Assembly: GCA_963702705.1 (NCBI GenBank)
Contig: CAVPDR010000004.1
Span: forward strand, 1-54,463
Length of the DNA stretch: 54,463 nucleotides
Source: VRUE01 sp963702705
GTDB lineage: Bacteria > Actinomycetota > Thermoleophilia > Solirubrobacterales > 70-9
Direction of reading: 5' to 3'
The translations under genes and the position numbers were made by a program. The first letter of the stretch is position 1; the number at the start of each line of letters is the position of its first letter. Below the pieces are notes generated by a model, which ran no database searches, had not been told where the DNA came from, and worked only from the letters and a program-made list of their open reading frames with translations. Of this stretch, positions 17,091 to 26,491 are shown in pieces.

Positions 17091-18313
17091 TGGCGAGCGG
17101 AATCCTCTCGGGTCGCTACGAGATCGGCGACCGGCTCGGCTCCGGCGGCATGTCGAGCGTGCACCAGGCGAAGGACCTGATCCTCGAGCGCACCGTCGCG
17201 GTCAAGATCCTCGCCGAGCACCTTTCCGATGACGAGCGCTTCGTCGAACGCTTCCGCCGCGAGGCGCTGGCGGTCGCCAAACTGATCCACCCCAACATCG
17301 TCCAGGTCTACGACACCGGCATCGACGACGGCCGCCACTACATCGTCATGGAGTACGTCGAGGGTCGCTCGGGGGCGCAGATCCTGCAGCGCCAGGGGCC
17401 GCTGGACGGCGAGACGACGGCCGAGATCGGCGCCCAGGCCTGCGCCGGGCTCGACTACGCCCACCGCCGCGGGATCATCCACCGCGACGTCAAGCCGGGC
17501 AACCTGATGGTCGTCGGCGGCCCGGTCGGCGGCGGCGAGATGACGGTGAAGCTGACCGACTTCGGCATCGCCCGCGCGGTCGAACAGACCCGCATCACCC
17601 AGGTCGGCTCCGTCGTCGGCACCGCCGCCTACCTCTCGCCCGAGCAGGTCCGCGGCGAGGAGGCGACCCCGGCGACCGACGTATACGCGCTCGGCGTCGT
17701 CCTCTACCAGTTCCTCACCGGCCGCCTGCCCTACGAGGGCTCGACCCTGGCCGAGCTGGCGGTGCGCCAGCAAAACGAGCGCCCGCTGCCACCGAGCACC
17801 TACAACGACGAAGTGCCCGAGGCGTTGGGGGCGGCGGTGCTGCGTGCGCTCGAGGGCGACCCGGCCCGCCGCTACGCCAGCGCCAGCGAGCTCGCCGGTG
17901 GCCTGCAACTGGGCCTCCAGGGCGAGGACGTGACCCTTCCCTTCGAGGACGACAGCGCCCCGACCCGGATGCTCGGCGGCGAGACGGCAACCCGTCGCCT
18001 CGACCGGACAGCCCAGACCGAGTACCGACCGGCGCCGTCACAGACCCGCCGCCCGGTAGCCCGCACTCCGCAGCCACCCCCGCCAGTCCTCCGTCAGCCC
18101 GTAGAAACTCAACAAAAGCGCAGCGCCTTCTCCCGCTTCGCCCGCTTCGTGATGGCCCTGGTGGCTCTGGTCCTAATAGCCGCGGCTGTAGCAGCAGCCG
18201 TGATCTACACGACGGACAAAGCGACCAGCGTCAAGGCGACGGAAGTCGCCGGCAACACGGTCGACAAGGTCGTCGAAGAATTCAAGGACCTGGTCAAGAA
18301 GAACACGGAATAG
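17090..18313 (+). CDS. Membrane Ser/Thr protein kinase (PknB-like, no PASTA domains)
   Basis: A 407-residue protein. The kinase domain (residues 8-275) has the Gly loop GSGGMSSVH, VAVKIL lysine, HRDVKPGN catalytic loop, DFG, and activation segment TQVGSVVGTAAYLSPEQ with Thr residues for autophosphorylation. A Pro-rich linker follows, then one membrane helix (FVMALVALVLIAAAVAAAVIY) and about 40 extracellular residues. Typical PknB proteins carry PASTA repeats outside; here the outer part is too short. GTG overlaps the lipoprotein stop (TAGTG), so the kinase and lipoprotein are made together. Confidence 0.93.
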   Translation: MASGILSGRYEIGDRLGSGGMSSVHQAKDLILERTVAVKILAEHLSDDERFVERFRREALAVAKLIHPNIVQVYDTGIDDGRHYIVMEYVEGRSGAQILQRQGPLDGETTAEIGAQACAGLDYAHRRGIIHRDVKPGNLMVVGGPVGGGEMTVKLTDFGIARAVEQTRITQVGSVVGTAAYLSPEQVRGEEATPATDVYALGVVLYQFLTGRLPYEGSTLAELAVRQQNERPLPPSTYNDEVPEALGAAVLRALEGDPARRYASASELAGGLQLGLQGEDVTLPFEDDSAPTRMLGGETATRRLDRTAQTEYRPAPSQTRRPVARTPQPPPPVLRQPVETQQKRSAFSRFARFVMALVALVLIAAAVAAAVIYTTDKATSVKATEVAGNTVDKVVEEFKDLVKKNTE

Positions 18314-18323
18314 GTGGTGGTTG

Positions 18324-18435
18324 GAGAGGGTCGGGCACCCCTCCTCTCTCAACTTTTTCGGTGGAGAGTAATCGGCTGGCCGCGATTGGATAGCCGAAAA
18401 AGTACAAGCCGTTCGGAGGGGTGCCCGACCCTCTC
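18324..18435. repeat. Nested inverted repeat IR2 between convergent kinase and tgt
   Basis: Bases 18324-18344 and 18415-18435 form a 21-bp perfect stem that includes GGGTCGGGCACCCC. Inside it ACTTTTTCGG (18352-18361) pairs with CCGAAAAAGT (18394-18403), and inside that AATCG/CGATT (18370-18374, 18383-18387). The right arm reaches the tgt stop codon. The inner T run could serve as a terminator tract on either strand, so it may end both convergent transcripts, but three nested levels exceed a normal terminator. Confidence 0.85.
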
Positions 18436-19639
18436 AGCCAACCGCCCAGGGAGATGCGCCCCCAAGAACGGCCGTTGCGTAGCTACTGAAGCTTCCAGTC
18501 GCGATAGCGGCTCGAGCATGGGTCATCAGCTCCTGCAGATACATCAGGTTGTGGAGACACAAGAGGCGAACCGCGGTTAGCTCCTCCGCCCGGGAGAGGT
18601 AGCTGATGTAGTCGCGGTCGTTGTTCTGGCAGGCCGGACAGGGACAGCCATCGGCGATCGCGTTGCGATCCCCTGCGTGGCCTGACTTGCGCAGATCTAG
18701 GCGGAAGCGATTGGTGGGATCGGGGACGAGGGCGACGCCGTGGCGGGCGAGGCGGGTTGGGACGGCGCAGTCGAAGACGTCGAGGCCGAGGGCGATGCCG
18801 GCGAGCAGGTCGTCGACCTCGCCGATGCCGAGCAGGTGCTTCGGCGCGGCCTCCGGCAGCATCGGGGCGGTCATCGCCAAGACCTCGCGCATCTCGGCCT
18901 TGTCGCGACCCAGGGTGCCGCCGATCGCGAGGCCGTCGACGCCCGAAGCCCCGACGTACTCCGCCGACTCGCGGCGCAGATCCTCGTGGACGCCGCCCTG
19001 GACGATGCCGAAGACGGCCTGGTGCCGCGGCCCGTTGTCGCCGTGCCAGGCGAGGCAGCGGTCGAGCCAGCGATGCGTGCGCTCGGTCGACCGCGCGGTG
19101 TAGTCGCGGTCGGCGTGAAAGGGCGTGCACTCGTCGAAGACCAGCGCGATATCGGACCCGAGCGCCGCCTGCACCTGCATCGACACCTCGGGCGAGATAA
19201 AGAGCTCAGCGCCATCGCGGTAGGAGCGAAAGTGCACCCCCTCCTCCTCGATCGAGACGACCGACCCCTGCGCGCCGCCCTGGCGCCCACTCCCCTTCAC
19301 CTCGTTGGCAACCCCGCCGTGCGCCAGCGAAAACACCTGAAACCCACCGGAGTCCGTAATCAGCGCCCGCTCCCAGCCCATGAACCCGTGCAATCCCCCG
19401 GCATTGGCGATCCGCTCCGGCCCCGGCGAGACAAACAGGTGGTACGTGTTCCCCAGCACCATCTCGTAGCCAAGCCCAGCTACCTCGCGAGCCTCAAGAC
19501 CGCGCACCGTCCCTTTCGTGGCCAGCGGAATGAACGCCGGTGTTTGGACCGGCCCGTGCACGGTGCGGAGTACCCCCGTCCTAGCGGCCCCGTCTCGCGC
19601 AGCGATCTCGAACTTCAACCTGTCCGGCTCGTGCCTCAT
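18434..19639 (-). CDS. tgt: tRNA-guanine transglycosylase (queuine tRNA-ribosyltransferase)
   Basis: A 401-residue protein. DSGGFQVFSL and GIVQGGVHEDLR are base-binding parts of the TIM barrel, FDECTPFHADRDY holds catalytic residues, and CPCPAC...H near the C-terminus binds zinc. TGT swaps guanine 34 in tRNAs with GUN anticodons for the queuosine precursor. ATG at 19639 starts MRHEPDRLKFEI. It lies downstream of gpmI on the same strand, separated by the structured repeat IR3, so it likely has its own expression control. Confidence 0.96.
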   Translation of the reverse strand: MRHEPDRLKFEIAARDGAARTGVLRTVHGPVQTPAFIPLATKGTVRGLEAREVAGLGYEMVLGNTYHLFVSPGPERIANAGGLHGFMGWERALITDSGGFQVFSLAHGGVANEVKGSGRQGGAQGSVVSIEEEGVHFRSYRDGAELFISPEVSMQVQAALGSDIALVFDECTPFHADRDYTARSTERTHRWLDRCLAWHGDNGPRHQAVFGIVQGGVHEDLRRESAEYVGASGVDGLAIGGTLGRDKAEMREVLAMTAPMLPEAAPKHLLGIGEVDDLLAGIALGLDVFDCAVPTRLARHGVALVPDPTNRFRLDLRKSGHAGDRNAIADGCPCPACQNNDRDYISYLSRAEELTAVRLLCLHNLMYLQELMTHARAAIATGSFSSYATAVLGGASPWAVG

Positions 19640-19660
19640 CGAATCACTGATCCTGTCGCA

Positions 19661-19787
19661 AGGCCGTCGGGAGTGGGTCTGGCAGTTCCTCCCCCGGCAC
19701 CGCGGAGTGATTCCTGCGCCGAAGGCGCAGCATCTTGCAGGCCGCGAAGCGGCCGTTGGGAACTGACGGACCCACTCCCGACGGCCT
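19661..19787. repeat. Structured inverted repeat IR3 behind gpmI, with two GAA-capped hairpins
   Basis: The outer arms 19661-19679 and 19769-19787 are 19 bp and perfectly complementary; pairing continues with few mismatches to 19689/19759 (CAGTTCC with GGAACTG). Inside are two perfect hairpins with GAA loops: CTGCGCC-GAA-GGCGCAG (19714-19730) and GGCCGC-GAA-GCGGCC (19740-19754). The right arm overlaps the gpmI stop codon. On paper this is a branched RNA element of about 127 nt. Confidence 0.88.
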
Positions 19788-21300
19788 ACCCAACTACCAG
19801 CGATTCGCCGGTCATCGCCGACGGCTGGGGTATGTCAAGCAGCTGCAGCGCCGTCGGCGCCACGTCGGCGAGGATGCCGTGCTCGCGCAGCGTCAAGCCC
19901 TCGGCCGTGACGATCAGCGGCACCGGATTCAACGAGTGCGCCGTGTTGGGCGAGCCGTCGGGCTCGAGCATGTGGTCGCAGTTGCCGTGGTCGGCGGTGA
20001 CGATGCAGGCGCCGCCCTTCGCCGTCACCGCCTCGATCACGTCGCCGAGACAACCGTCGACCTCCTCGACCGCGGCGACAGCAGCCGGGATCACGCCGGT
20101 ATGGCCGACCATGTCGGGGTTGGCGAAGTTGATGATGCCGAAGCGGTAGTCGTCTTTCGCCCAGTGCGAGACAAAGGTGTCGGCGGCGGCGCGGGCGCTC
20201 ATCTCGGGCTTGTGGTCGTAGGTCGGCACGTCGCGCGGCGAGTCGACCAGGTGGCGCTCCTCCCCCTCCCACTCCTGCTCGCGCCCGCCGTTGAAGAAGT
20301 AGGTGACGTGGGCGTACTTCTCGGTCTCGGCGACGTGCAACTGGCGCCCACCCGCCTCGGAGATCGTCTCGGCCAGCGTCGTCTTCGGCCGCGCCTCCGG
20401 ATAGGCGACCGGGTAGGGCCAGTCCTTGCGATAGACGGTCATCGTCGTCAGGCCGAGCAGCGGGCCGCCGGCGCGGGCGAACTCATCGAAGCCGGGCTCG
20501 GCCAGGGCGCGGGTCATCTCCCGGGCCCGGTCGGGGCGGAAGTTGATGAAGATTCCGACGTCGCCCGCCTCGACGCCGTCGTAGTCGCCGATCACCGTCG
20601 GCTTGACGAACTCGTCGGTCTCGCCGCGCTCGTAGGAATCGGCGATCGCCGCCTCGGAGCTCGCCGCGCGCAGGCCCTCGGCGTGGACGATCGCGTCGTA
20701 GGCGAGCTTGATCCGCTCCCAGCGCGTGTCGCGGTCCATCGCGTAGTAGCGGCCGCTGACCGTGCCGACGCGGCCCGCCTGGCGCAGCCAGCGCTCGAGC
20801 TCATGGACGTAGCCGCGACCGCCGTGCGGGAGGGTGTCGCGGCCGTCGGTGAAGGCGTGGAAGACGACGTCGGGGACGCCCTCCTGGGAGGCCAGCTCGA
20901 TCGTCGCCTCGATGTGCTCCCAGCCCGAGTGCACGCCGCCGTCGGAGACGAGTCCGAGCAGGTGTAGGCGCCCGCGCGGGCTGCGGCGGGCGCGCTCGCA
21001 GGCGGCGAGCAGCGCCTCGTTCTCGAAGAAGCCGCCGTCGGCGATCGCGTCGTCGATCCGCGCCAGGTCCTGCTTGACGATCGCGCCGGCGCCGAGGTTG
21101 AGGTGGCCGACCTCGGAGTTACCCATCTGGCCGTCCGGAAGGCCGACGTCGCGTCCCTGGGCGGAGAGCTGCGTGTGGGGGAACGTCTCCCAGAGGCGGT
21201 CGAAGACCGGCGTCTCCGCAAGCGAGATCGCGTTGCCGGGCCCAGGCTCGGCGAGGCCCCAACCATCGAGAATCACCAGCGTCAGCGAAGGGACCGTCAC
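19786..21300 (-). CDS. gpmI: Cofactor-independent phosphoglycerate mutase
   Basis: A 504-residue alkaline-phosphatase-fold enzyme. VILDGWGL begins the metal site, GQMGNSEVGH carries the catalytic Ser, NFANPDMVGHTG and TADHGNCD carry the Mn ligands. It interconverts 3- and 2-phosphoglycerate. The GTG at 21300 is chosen because GAAGGGG lies just upstream and VTVPSLTLVILDGWG gives the usual length; an ATG 51 nt earlier is possible. It is the last gene of gap-pgk-tpiA-gpmI, 58 nt behind tpiA. IR3 follows at once. Confidence 0.95.
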   Translation of the reverse strand: MTVPSLTLVILDGWGLAEPGPGNAISLAETPVFDRLWETFPHTQLSAQGRDVGLPDGQMGNSEVGHLNLGAGAIVKQDLARIDDAIADGGFFENEALLAACERARRSPRGRLHLLGLVSDGGVHSGWEHIEATIELASQEGVPDVVFHAFTDGRDTLPHGGRGYVHELERWLRQAGRVGTVSGRYYAMDRDTRWERIKLAYDAIVHAEGLRAASSEAAIADSYERGETDEFVKPTVIGDYDGVEAGDVGIFINFRPDRAREMTRALAEPGFDEFARAGGPLLGLTTMTVYRKDWPYPVAYPEARPKTTLAETISEAGGRQLHVAETEKYAHVTYFFNGGREQEWEGEERHLVDSPRDVPTYDHKPEMSARAAADTFVSHWAKDDYRFGIINFANPDMVGHTGVIPAAVAAVEEVDGCLGDVIEAVTAKGGACIVTADHGNCDHMLEPDGSPNTAHSLNPVPLIVTAEGLTLREHGILADVAPTALQLLDIPQPSAMTGESLVVG

Positions 21301-21358
21301 CGCAGCCCCTTCCGCCGCGCTTTGTCCACGCATAGAGGGGAAGGGGCACACCGGAAGG

Positions 21359-22108
21359 TCATGCGGCCTTGACTATCTCGGCAAATTCAGTCGCGTCGAG
21401 GCTCGCGCCCCCGACCAGGGCGCCGTCGATGTCGGGCTGGCCGAGCAGCTCGGCGGCGTTGCCGGGCTTGACCGAGCCGCCGTAGAGGATCCGCACCGCG
21501 TCGGCGACGCCTCCCCGCTCGCGCAGCACGTCGCGGATGAAGGCGATCGTCTCCTGTGCCTGCTCGGGCGTTGCGGTGCGACCGGTGCCGATCGCCCAGA
21601 TCGGCTCGTAGGCGATCACCACCTCGCTCAGCCTGGTGTCCTCGACCGCGGCGAGGTCAGCCTGCAGCTGACGCTCCAGCACCGCCTCGGTCTGCTCGGC
21701 GTCGCGCGCCTCCTCGCTCTCGCCGACGCAGAGGATCGGCTCGAGGCCGGCAGCGAGGGCGGCCGGCACCTTGCGCGCCAGCGCCTCGTCGGTCTCGCCG
21801 AAGAACTGGCGGCGCTCGGAGTGTCCGAGGACGACCGCCTCGACGTCGAGCTCGGCCAGCATCGGCGCCGAGACCTCCCCCGTGAAGGCGCCCGAGTCCT
21901 CCTCATGCATGTTCTGGGCGGCGACCTTGACGGCGGTGCCGTAGCGGCGCTCGACCACTGCGGTCAGGGCCGTGAACGGCGGGCAGATCACCACGTCGCT
22001 CTGCGTCGCCGCGATCTGCGGCAGCAGCGCGTCGACGAACTGGCCCGCCTCGGCGACGGTCTTGTGCATCTTCCAGTTGGCGGCGATGTACGGCGTGCGG
22101 CTAGGCAT
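21359..22108 (-). CDS. tpiA: Triosephosphate isomerase
   Basis: A 249-residue TIM barrel. NWKMHKT holds the catalytic Lys, LGHSERR the catalytic His, and AYEPIWAIGTG the catalytic Glu and loop 6; ILYGGSVKPGN closes the phosphate site. It interconverts dihydroxyacetone phosphate and glyceraldehyde 3-phosphate. The ATG at 22108 overlaps the pgk stop by 8 nt, so translation is coupled. Confidence 0.97.
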   Translation of the reverse strand: MPSRTPYIAANWKMHKTVAEAGQFVDALLPQIAATQSDVVICPPFTALTAVVERRYGTAVKVAAQNMHEEDSGAFTGEVSAPMLAELDVEAVVLGHSERRQFFGETDEALARKVPAALAAGLEPILCVGESEEARDAEQTEAVLERQLQADLAAVEDTRLSEVVIAYEPIWAIGTGRTATPEQAQETIAFIRDVLRERGGVADAVRILYGGSVKPGNAAELLGQPDIDGALVGGASLDATEFAEIVKAA

Positions 22109-23288
22109 CGCGCAAGGCCTCCACCCCGGGCAGCTTCTTTCCCTCCAAGAGCTCCAACGATGCTCCTCCTCCGGTCGAGAGCCAGTCCACTTTGTCAGCG
22201 AGGCCGAACTGCTGCAGCGCGGCGACCGAGTCGCCGCCGCCGATCACGGTCGTCCCCGGCGCATCCGCAACCGCCTCGGCGACCGCCCGCGTGCCGGCGG
22301 CGAAAGGCGCCAGCTCGAAGGCGCCCATCGGACCGTTCCAGAGCACCGTGCCGGCTACGCAGATTCGCTCAGCGTAGGCGGCAGCGCTGCGCGGACCGAT
22401 GTCGAGACCCATCCAACCGTCAGGCACCTCGACCCCCTCGCTGGGACGCACCGTCGTCTCGGCGTCGAACGCCTCGCCGAGCACCAGGTCGACCGGCAGT
22501 CGCAGCTCGCAGTCGGAGCCCTCGGCCTTCGCCAGCGCCTCGCGGGCCAGGCCGACCCCCTCCTCCTCGACCAGCGAGTCGCCGGTGGCGATCCCTCGGG
22601 CGCGGAAGAAGCTGAAGCACATCGCACCGCCGATCAGGATCTCATCGGCGACCTCGAGGAAGCGGTCGATCACGCCGACCTTGTCGGTCACCTTGGCGCC
22701 GCCGAGGACGACGACCAGCGGGCGCTCGGGGGAATCGACCACCCGCGTCAGCTCGGTGACCTCGCGCTCGAGCAGCAGGCCGGCACAGCCCGGCAGCAGG
22801 CCGGCGACGCCGGCCGTGCTGGCGTGGGCACGGTGGGCGGCGCCGAAGGCGTCGTTGACGTAGACGTCGGCCAGCTTCGCCAGGCCCTCGGCGAGCGCCG
22901 GGTCGTTCTCGGTCTCGCCCGGCTCGTAGCGCACGTTCTCCAGCAGCAGCACCTCGCCGGGGCCGAGCTCGCCGGCCATCGCCTCGACCTCCTCGCCGAC
23001 CACGGCGGGGGCCAGCCTGACCTCGGTCCCGATCAGCTCGGCGAGCCGCTCGCCCACCGGCCGCATCGAGAGCGCCGGGTCGACCCTGCCCTTGGGACGA
23101 CCGAGGTGCGAGACGAGAACGACCGCCGCACCGCGCTCGCGCAGCGACGCGATCGTCGGCAGGGCCGCCCGGATCCGCGTGTCGTCAGCGACCGCGCCAC
23201 CGTCGAGCGGGACGTTGAAGTCGACCCGGACCAGGACCCGCTTGCCCTCGACCTCGGCCTCGCGGACGCTTGCCTTCGAGAAGCTCAC
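22101..23288 (-). CDS. pgk: Phosphoglycerate kinase
   Basis: A 395-residue two-domain kinase. RVDFNVPL starts the substrate site, VLVSHLGRPKG and VLGGAKVTDKVGVID are family signatures, and GGGDSVAALQQFG is the nucleotide-binding segment. It transfers phosphate from 1,3-bisphosphoglycerate to ADP. The start is GTG at 23288 (VSFSKASVREAEVEGKRVLV), which gives the normal length; the longer frame reaches into gapA sequence. It lies 20 nt behind gapA and overlaps tpiA. Confidence 0.96.
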   Translation of the reverse strand: MSFSKASVREAEVEGKRVLVRVDFNVPLDGGAVADDTRIRAALPTIASLRERGAAVVLVSHLGRPKGRVDPALSMRPVGERLAELIGTEVRLAPAVVGEEVEAMAGELGPGEVLLLENVRYEPGETENDPALAEGLAKLADVYVNDAFGAAHRAHASTAGVAGLLPGCAGLLLEREVTELTRVVDSPERPLVVVLGGAKVTDKVGVIDRFLEVADEILIGGAMCFSFFRARGIATGDSLVEEEGVGLAREALAKAEGSDCELRLPVDLVLGEAFDAETTVRPSEGVEVPDGWMGLDIGPRSAAAYAERICVAGTVLWNGPMGAFELAPFAAGTRAVAEAVADAPGTTVIGGGDSVAALQQFGLADKVDWLSTGGGASLELLEGKKLPGVEALRDA

Positions 23289-23308
23289 AGAACCGGCCCC
23301 TGCCGGGT

Positions 23309-24313
<1,005 letters not shown>

Positions 24314-24392
24314 TGAGTCAACCCTCCTGGGAGTTATTGGGAGATGTGCCGATGTTATGGAGCGGCGCCGCCCGGCGACCGCCGAAATTCGT

Positions 24393-24755
24393 CTAGTCGG
24401 TGCCGATCGTGATCTCTATCTCGTACCCGTCGGGGTCCTTGAGGAACGCCGAGTAGGAGCCGGAGCCGTAGGAACGGCGCTCTCCCGGCTCGGAGACCTT
24501 GACGCCACCGGCGTTCATGCCGCCTTCCCAAGCGGCCTTGACGGCGACGATGCCGAGTCCGGAGAAGCTGAGCAGGCCGAAGCCGGCCCGGGGCTCGTGG
24601 TGGGAGGCGATGAAGAAGACCGGTTTGGCGATGCCCCAGCCGATCGTTTCGTCCTCCTCGAAATGGCGCCGCCAGCCAAGGGGCGCGAGCAGCGAGTCGT
24701 AGAACGACGCGCTCCGCTCAAGGTCAGAGACCTCCAGTAGAACGTGATGCAGCAT
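24393..24755 (-). CDS. VOC-family (glyoxalase-like) protein
   Basis: A 120-residue protein with the vicinal-oxygen-chelate pattern: MLHHVLLEVSDLERSASFYDSLLAPLGW at the N-terminus and FLKDPDGYEIEITIG at the C-terminus, the metal-ligand Glu being in YEIEI. Members are isomerases, dioxygenases or resistance proteins; the substrate is unknown. It stands alone between the gap promoter and the ABC transporter genes. Confidence 0.88.
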   Translation of the reverse strand: MLHHVLLEVSDLERSASFYDSLLAPLGWRRHFEEDETIGWGIAKPVFFIASHHEPRAGFGLLSFSGLGIVAVKAAWEGGMNAGGVKVSEPGERRSYGSGSYSAFLKDPDGYEIEITIGTD

Positions 24756-24785
24756 TCGGCTTGGGAGGCTATAGGGGCGGGCGGA

Positions 24786-25559
24786 TCAGCCGCCGCGCGG
24801 GGTCCAGCGGAAGAAGCGGATCGACAGCAGCAGACCTGCCACTCCCCAGACCGCGACGACGGCGAGATTGCCCCACTGCAGGCCACCGCCTGCGCCACCG
24901 GGGTCGTAGACGTCGAAGAAGGCCTCGAAGAAGTGACGGATCGGAAAGACGTCGGCGAAGTGGATGACGCCGCTCGGCAGCTGGTCGTCGGGGATGAAGA
25001 CGCCGGAGAGAAAGTAGAGCGGCAGCAGCAGCGCATTGACGATCGGCGCCGCCGCATCCTGGGAGGGGATCGCCGCGGTCAGCGCGATGCCGAGGCAACA
25101 GAAGGCCGAGGCACCGATCAGCAGGGTGACGACGATCTGCGGCATCTGGCTCCAGGGGATCGCAACCCCGTAGAGGACGCGGCCGATCGCGGCGAGCAGC
25201 GCCAGCATCAAGAGGGCGACCACGGCCGAGTTGCCGACCCGGCCGGCGATGAAGACCCAGGCCGGCATCGGCGTGCCGCGGCCCCGCTTCAACCGCCCGT
25301 CCTCGCGGGCGATCACCAGCGACATCGCCAGCGACTGCATCGTCGCCGAGATCACCGCCAGGGTGATGATCGCCGGCACGTAGTAGGCGGTGGTCTTGAT
25401 CCCACCGCGCACGTCGACGGTCTGGCCGCCAAAGACGGTGGCGAAGATCAGCAGCAACACGACCGGGAACATCACGGTGAAGAAGACCGAGGCCGGGTTG
25501 CGCCAGAAGGCCTTCTGGTCGTAGCGGAACTGGTGGGCGAAGAGGGCGAAGCCGTTCAT
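24786..25559 (-). CDS. ABC-2 type exporter permease (DrrB-like)
   Basis: A 257-residue protein with six hydrophobic segments and the ABC-2 signature around FFTVMFPVVLLLIFATVFGG. AREDGRLKRGRGTPMPAWVFIAGR is the cytoplasmic loop typical of DrrB/NodJ-like permeases. With the ATPase encoded just upstream (ATGA overlap, 25556-25559) it would export a lipid, polyketide or drug; the cargo is unknown. Confidence 0.9.
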   Translation of the reverse strand: MNGFALFAHQFRYDQKAFWRNPASVFFTVMFPVVLLLIFATVFGGQTVDVRGGIKTTAYYVPAIITLAVISATMQSLAMSLVIAREDGRLKRGRGTPMPAWVFIAGRVGNSAVVALLMLALLAAIGRVLYGVAIPWSQMPQIVVTLLIGASAFCCLGIALTAAIPSQDAAAPIVNALLLPLYFLSGVFIPDDQLPSGVIHFADVFPIRHFFEAFFDVYDPGGAGGGLQWGNLAVVAVWGVAGLLLSIRFFRWTPRGG

Positions 25560-26416
25560 CCTTCTTCGCCCTCCGAGGTCAGCGAGAGGTAGACGTCCTC
25601 GAGGTTCGGGCGCGTCACTTCCAGGCCCTCGATCTCGAGGCCCTGCTCGACCGCGCGACCGGTCAGCTCGTGCAGGTCGGCGACCGGGGTCGTCGTCTCG
25701 ACCGAGACCTCCTCGCCACCGAGGCGGTAGCTGATCGTCGTCGGCAGGCTCTCGCGATGACCGAGGCTCTCGGGCGTGCCGCTCGCCACCACCTCGCCGC
25801 GCGAGATGATCGTCACCCGGTCGGCGAGCCGCTGCGCCTCGTCCATGTAATGGGTGGTGAGGAAGACCGTCTTGCCGAGGTCGCGCAGGCCGGCGATCGT
25901 CTCCCAGGCCTGGCGCCGCGCCGAGGGGTCGAAGCCGGTCGTCGGCTCGTCGAGGAAGAGCAGCTCGGGGTCGCCGATCAGCGCCATGCCGACGTCGAGC
26001 CGGCGCTGCTGGCCACCAGAGAGGCTGCGAGCGCGCTCATCGGCCTTGCCGCTCAAGCCGACCAGCTCAACCACCTCGTCGACCGGCCGCGGCGCGCTGT
26101 AGTAGCCGGCGTAGAGGCCGAGCGACTCGCGCACGGTCAGGTAGGGATCGAGGCGGCAGCTCTGCAGAACGATGCCGATCCGCTCGCGCCAGGCGCGGTC
26201 GCCGTGCTGCGGGTCCACGCCCAGCACCGTGACCTCTCCCCCGCTGCGCTTGCGGTATCCCTCGAGGATCTCGACCGTGGTCGTCTTGCCGGCGCCGTTT
26301 GGGCCAAGGAAGGCGAACACTTCGCCCGCCTGCACATCGAGGTCGATCCCGCGCACCGCCTCTACGTCGCCATAACTCATGCGCAACCCACGAATCGATA
26401 TGACGGGTTCGGCCAA
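25556..26416 (-). CDS. ABC transporter ATPase (DrrA-like)
   Basis: A 286-residue ATPase: GPNGAGKTTTVEIL (Walker A), LSGGQQRRLDVGMALIGDPELLFLDEPTTGFD (signature and Walker B), and H in LTTHYMDEA. The C-terminal 60 residues match the DrrA extension. It powers the permease encoded next. The likely start is TTG at 26416 (MAEPVISIRGLRM), since no ATG or GTG lies in frame close by; TAGAAT (minus, 26427-26432) lies 10 nt ahead. Confidence 0.92.
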   Translation of the reverse strand: MAEPVISIRGLRMSYGDVEAVRGIDLDVQAGEVFAFLGPNGAGKTTTVEILEGYRKRSGGEVTVLGVDPQHGDRAWRERIGIVLQSCRLDPYLTVRESLGLYAGYYSAPRPVDEVVELVGLSGKADERARSLSGGQQRRLDVGMALIGDPELLFLDEPTTGFDPSARRQAWETIAGLRDLGKTVFLTTHYMDEAQRLADRVTIISRGEVVASGTPESLGHRESLPTTISYRLGGEEVSVETTTPVADLHELTGRAVEQGLEIEGLEVTRPNLEDVYLSLTSEGEEG

Positions 26417-26434
26417 GGCGGGGGCGATTCTAGG

Positions 26435-26483
26435 GTCGACGGGCCTGAAACGTCCGCCATATGGACGTCTTAGGCCCGTCGAC
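26435..26483. repeat. Inverted repeat IR4 directly behind rapZ
   Basis: Arms 26435-26455 and 26463-26483 match at 19 of 21 positions (one of the exceptions is a G-T pair) around a 7-nt loop, GCCATAT. It includes GTCGACGGGCC and follows AGGG, as in other members of the repeat family. It lies 9 nt after the rapZ stop codon. There is no T tract. Confidence 0.85.
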
Positions 26484-26491
26484 GGACCGTT

